64,000 nt of DNA from Ctena decussata (lineage: Eukaryota > Mollusca > Bivalvia > Lucinida > Lucinidae), in NCBI GenBank assembly GCA_963989385.1, contig OZ022502.1, forward strand, positions 12,139,001 to 12,203,000, given 5' to 3'. Position numbers and translations under genes: made by a program. This document shows, piece after piece, positions 60,979 through 64,000 of the stretch. Every line of letters begins with the position of its first letter. The first letter of the stretch is position 1. The notes beneath the pieces were generated by a model. That model made no database searches. It was not told the DNA's origin and saw only the letters and a program-made list of their open reading frames with translations.

Positions 60979-63900
60979 AACAAGAGGACCACTGGTCCTG
61001 TAGCTCACCTTTAGGACACTTGGTCCTGGTATATATTTTAATGCTTTTATACATGTATATAGCACCAGGGCAGGGGCAGATAACCCCCCTCCCTTGTGGA
61101 TTAATGTTGAGTCCCAATTCTATATACCAAGCCACAAGGTCACTGGGCCTTTGTTTCGGGACAAAGATTTCTGAAGGGTTTTTATCATAAATGGGTGTGG
61201 CGGCCACCAAGTTCATACGACCATGACCATCTGAACAAACTTTGATTCCTTTGACCCAGTTTTAAAGCTCCATAATATATGAAACATAGTAATCATTTCT
61301 ATAAACTATGATGGGCCTGAGTGCCCAATGCTACATACCGGTACCAAGTTTCAAGGTTATAAGCCTTTCGGTTCTCGAGAAAAAGACGTTTGAAGAGTTT
61401 TTGCCATATATGGGCATGGTGGCCATCTTGGTCAAGTGACCAAGACCATCTGAACAAACTATGGTTCCTTTAAGCCGGTGAAGCTCCATATGAAATATGG
61501 CTTCAATTGACCCTAGTGGCCACTGAGAAGATGTTTGAAAATGTTGACGGGTGACAGAATCTCAATGACCTAGTACAAAAGTCAAAGAATGACCTTGACC
61601 TTTAATGACAAAATATCTTCATCTGGTCATTTAGTCAACCATATATACCAAATATTGCACCTTAGACTTAAATAGTTTCTGAAAAATCCACTGTTTAAGC
61701 ATTTTCCCATATAAAAGCCGACATAATGTACCAAAGTTGACAGTGTCACAAATTAGGTCAAAGTCAACGCACAATCATTTGTATAAACTATGATGGGCTT
61801 GAGTGCCCAAAGCTACATACCAAGTTTCAAGGTCATACACCTTTTGGTTCTGGAGAAGAAGATTTTGAAGGGTTTTTACCATATACGGGCATGGCGGCCA
61901 TCTTGGTCAAGACCCTGAGAACAAACTTTTATTCCCTGATCACACTTAGACTCCATATGAAATTTCACTTCAATCAGACCAGTGGTTTCAGAGGAGTAGA
62001 TGTTTTGAAAATCTTGATGACGGACAGACCAACAAAATGACCTTGACCTTTCAGTGACATAATATCTTCATCTGGTCATTTAGTTGACCATATATACCAT
62101 GTATTGTACCTTAGACTTAAATAGTTTCTGAGAAATCCACTGTATAAGCGTTTTCCCATATAAAAGCCTAACATACCAAAGTTGACCATGTCGTCAATTA
62201 ATTCAAGGTCAACACATGGTCATCATTTGTATAAACTATGATGGGCCAGCATGCCCGATGCTACATACCAAGTTTCAAGGTCATAGGCCTTTTGGTTCTA
62301 GAGAAGAAGATTTTCATAGGGTTTTTACCATATATGGGCATGGTGGCCATCTTGGTTATGTGACCCAGACCCCGGGTATAAACTTTCGTTACCCCATCCC
62401 ACTAAGACTCCATATGAAATTTGGCTTCAATCGGCCTAGTGGTTTCAGAGGAGAAGATGTTTGAAAATCTTGACGACGGATGGTCCGACGGAATGACCTT
62501 GACCTTTACTGACATAATATCTTCATCTGGTCATTTAGTCGACCATGTATAACAAGTATTGTACCTAATACTTAAATAGTTTCTGAGAAATCCACTGTTT
62601 AAGCATTTTCCCATATAAAAGCCTAACGTACCAAAGTTGACCATGTCATAAATTAGGTCAAGGTCAATGCAAGGTCATGATTTGTATAAAATATGATAAG
62701 CCGGCATGCCCGATGCTACATATTAAGTTTCAAGGTCATAGGCCTTTTGGTTCTGGAGAAGAAGTTTTTTGAAGGTTTTTACCATATATGGGCATGGCGG
62801 CCATCTTGGTCATGTGACCCAGACCCTGGGTATAAAATTTCGTTCCCCTATCCCACTGAGACTCCATATGAAATTTGGCTTTAATCGGCCCAGTGGTTTC
62901 AGAGGAGAAGATGTTTGAAAATCTTGACGACGGATGGTCTGAAGGAATGACCTTGACCTTTAGTGACATAATATCTTCATCTGGTCATTTAGTTGACCAC
63001 GTATAGCAAGTATTGTACCTTAGACTTAAATAGTTTCTGAGAAATCCACTGTTTAAGTGTTTACCCATATAAAAGCCTAACGTACCAAAGTTGACCATGT
63101 CGTAAATTAGGTCAAGGTCAACGCAAGGTCATGATTTGTATAAATTAAGATGGGCCCGCATGCCCAATGCTACATACCAAGTTTCAAGGTCATAGGCCGT
63201 TTGGTTCTGGAGAAGAAGATTTTTGAAGGGCGGCCATCTTGGTCATGTGACCCAGACCCGGGTATAAACTTTCGTTCCCCCATCCCACTGAGACTCCATA
63301 TGAAATTTGGCTTCAATCGGCCTAGTGGTTTCAGAGGAGAAGATGTTTGAAAATCTTGACGACGGATGGTCAGACGGAATGACCTTGACCTTTAGTGACA
63401 TAATATCTTCATCTGGTCATTTAGTCGACCATGTATACCAAGTATTGTACCTTAGACTTAAATAGTTTCTGAGAAATCCACTGTTTAAGCGTTTTCCAAT
63501 ATAAAAGCCTAACATACCAAAGTTGACGATGTCGTAAATTAGGTCAAGGTCAACGAAAGGTCATGATTTGTATAAACTTTGATGGGCCCGCATGCCCAAT
63601 GCTACACACCAAGTTTCAAGGTCATAGGCCTTTTGGTTCTGGAGAAGAAGATTTTTGAAGGGTTTTTACATATATGGGCATGGCGGCCATCTTGGTCATG
63701 TGACCCAGACCCTGGGTATAAACTTTTGTTCTCCCATCCCACTGAGACTCCATATGAAATTTGGCTTCAATCGGCCTAGTGGTTTCAGAGGAGAAGATGT
63801 TTGAAAATCTTGTCGACGGATGGTCTGACGGAATGACCTTGACCTTTAGTGACATAATATCTTCATCTGGTCATTTAGTCGACCATGTATACCAGGAATT

Positions 63901-64000
63901 GTACCTTAGACTTAAATAGTTTCTGAGAAATCCACCGTTTAAGCGTTTTCCAATATAAAAGCCTAACGTACCAAAGTTGACCATGTCATAAATTAGGTCA
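60979..64000 (+). repeat. ~450-bp tandem array (AACAAGAGGACC element), runs off window
   Basis: The left end AACAAGAGGACCACTGGTCC carries an AGGACC/GGTCCT palindrome followed by GTAGCTCACC, parallel to the AACAAGAGGGCC elements. Units of ~430-455 bp include TGACCTTGACCTTTAGTGAC, ATCTTCATCTGGTCATTTAG and GGGCATGGCGGCCATCTTGG. About six and a half units are seen, each with its own GACGGATGG. The core is related to, but distinct from, that at 495..2681. The small open frames here are accidental. The right end is outside the window. Confidence 0.88.

Noticed and set aside
62216..63779. Small frames containing IWAWRPSWSCDPDPG repeated in the right-hand array, similar to frames near 1948..2648
   Set aside because: They are readings of the tandem core (GGGCATGGCGGCCATCTTGG...), with stops and indels differing per unit; no evidence of translation.

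Overview
This window looks like nuclear DNA of an animal, most likely a marine bivalve. That is an inference from AT-rich sequence, intron-split host exons, a full-length Helentron (Helitron2-type) transposon, tRNA-headed SINEs, and dense tandem-repeat elements with hairpin ends of a kind common in molluscs. There are no bacterial genes, operons or CRISPR arrays.

Left two thirds (1..~43,800). The main feature is one block present twice in direct orientation: 1..15,986 matches 24,115..38,194, and both continue into related minisatellite arrays (to ~18,615 and ~42,713). Each copy carries one Helentron gene on the minus strand (3355..11238 and 25659..33404). The ~2,600-residue product has a cysteine-protease-like domain, a charged 21-residue repeat, zinc-knuckle-like cysteines, an HUH rolling-circle nuclease, a PIF1-type helicase and a C-terminal EEP endonuclease. 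The copies are nearly identical. They differ by a 2.2-kb element only in copy 1, a 371-bp MITE only in copy 2, 10 versus 9 protein repeats, an 18-bp deletion, and a nonsense codon near the start of copy 2. The flanks are duplicated too, so this is a segmental duplication (or two haplotypes assembled in series), not simply two transposition events.

Right third (43,800..64,000). Eight minus-strand exons between 44,888 and 55,485 join in consistent reading phase to about 339 codons of UTP20, an SSU-processome HEAT-repeat protein. Neither end of that gene is in the window. Its introns hold hAT-like, foldback, SINE and tandem-repeat insertions. Beyond 57,000 lie a long repeat element split by a 5'-truncated LINE, a broken mariner transposase gene, and a further ~450-bp tandem array that runs off the window.

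A recurring design is visible: several unrelated tandem-repeat cores (130-450 bp units) each end in a GGAC-rich or similar simple repeat, then a strong hairpin, then usually an A-run. Many cores carry AGGTCA direct repeats resembling nuclear-receptor sites. This modular family, possibly mobilised by the Helentron machinery, is the most interesting candidate system here.
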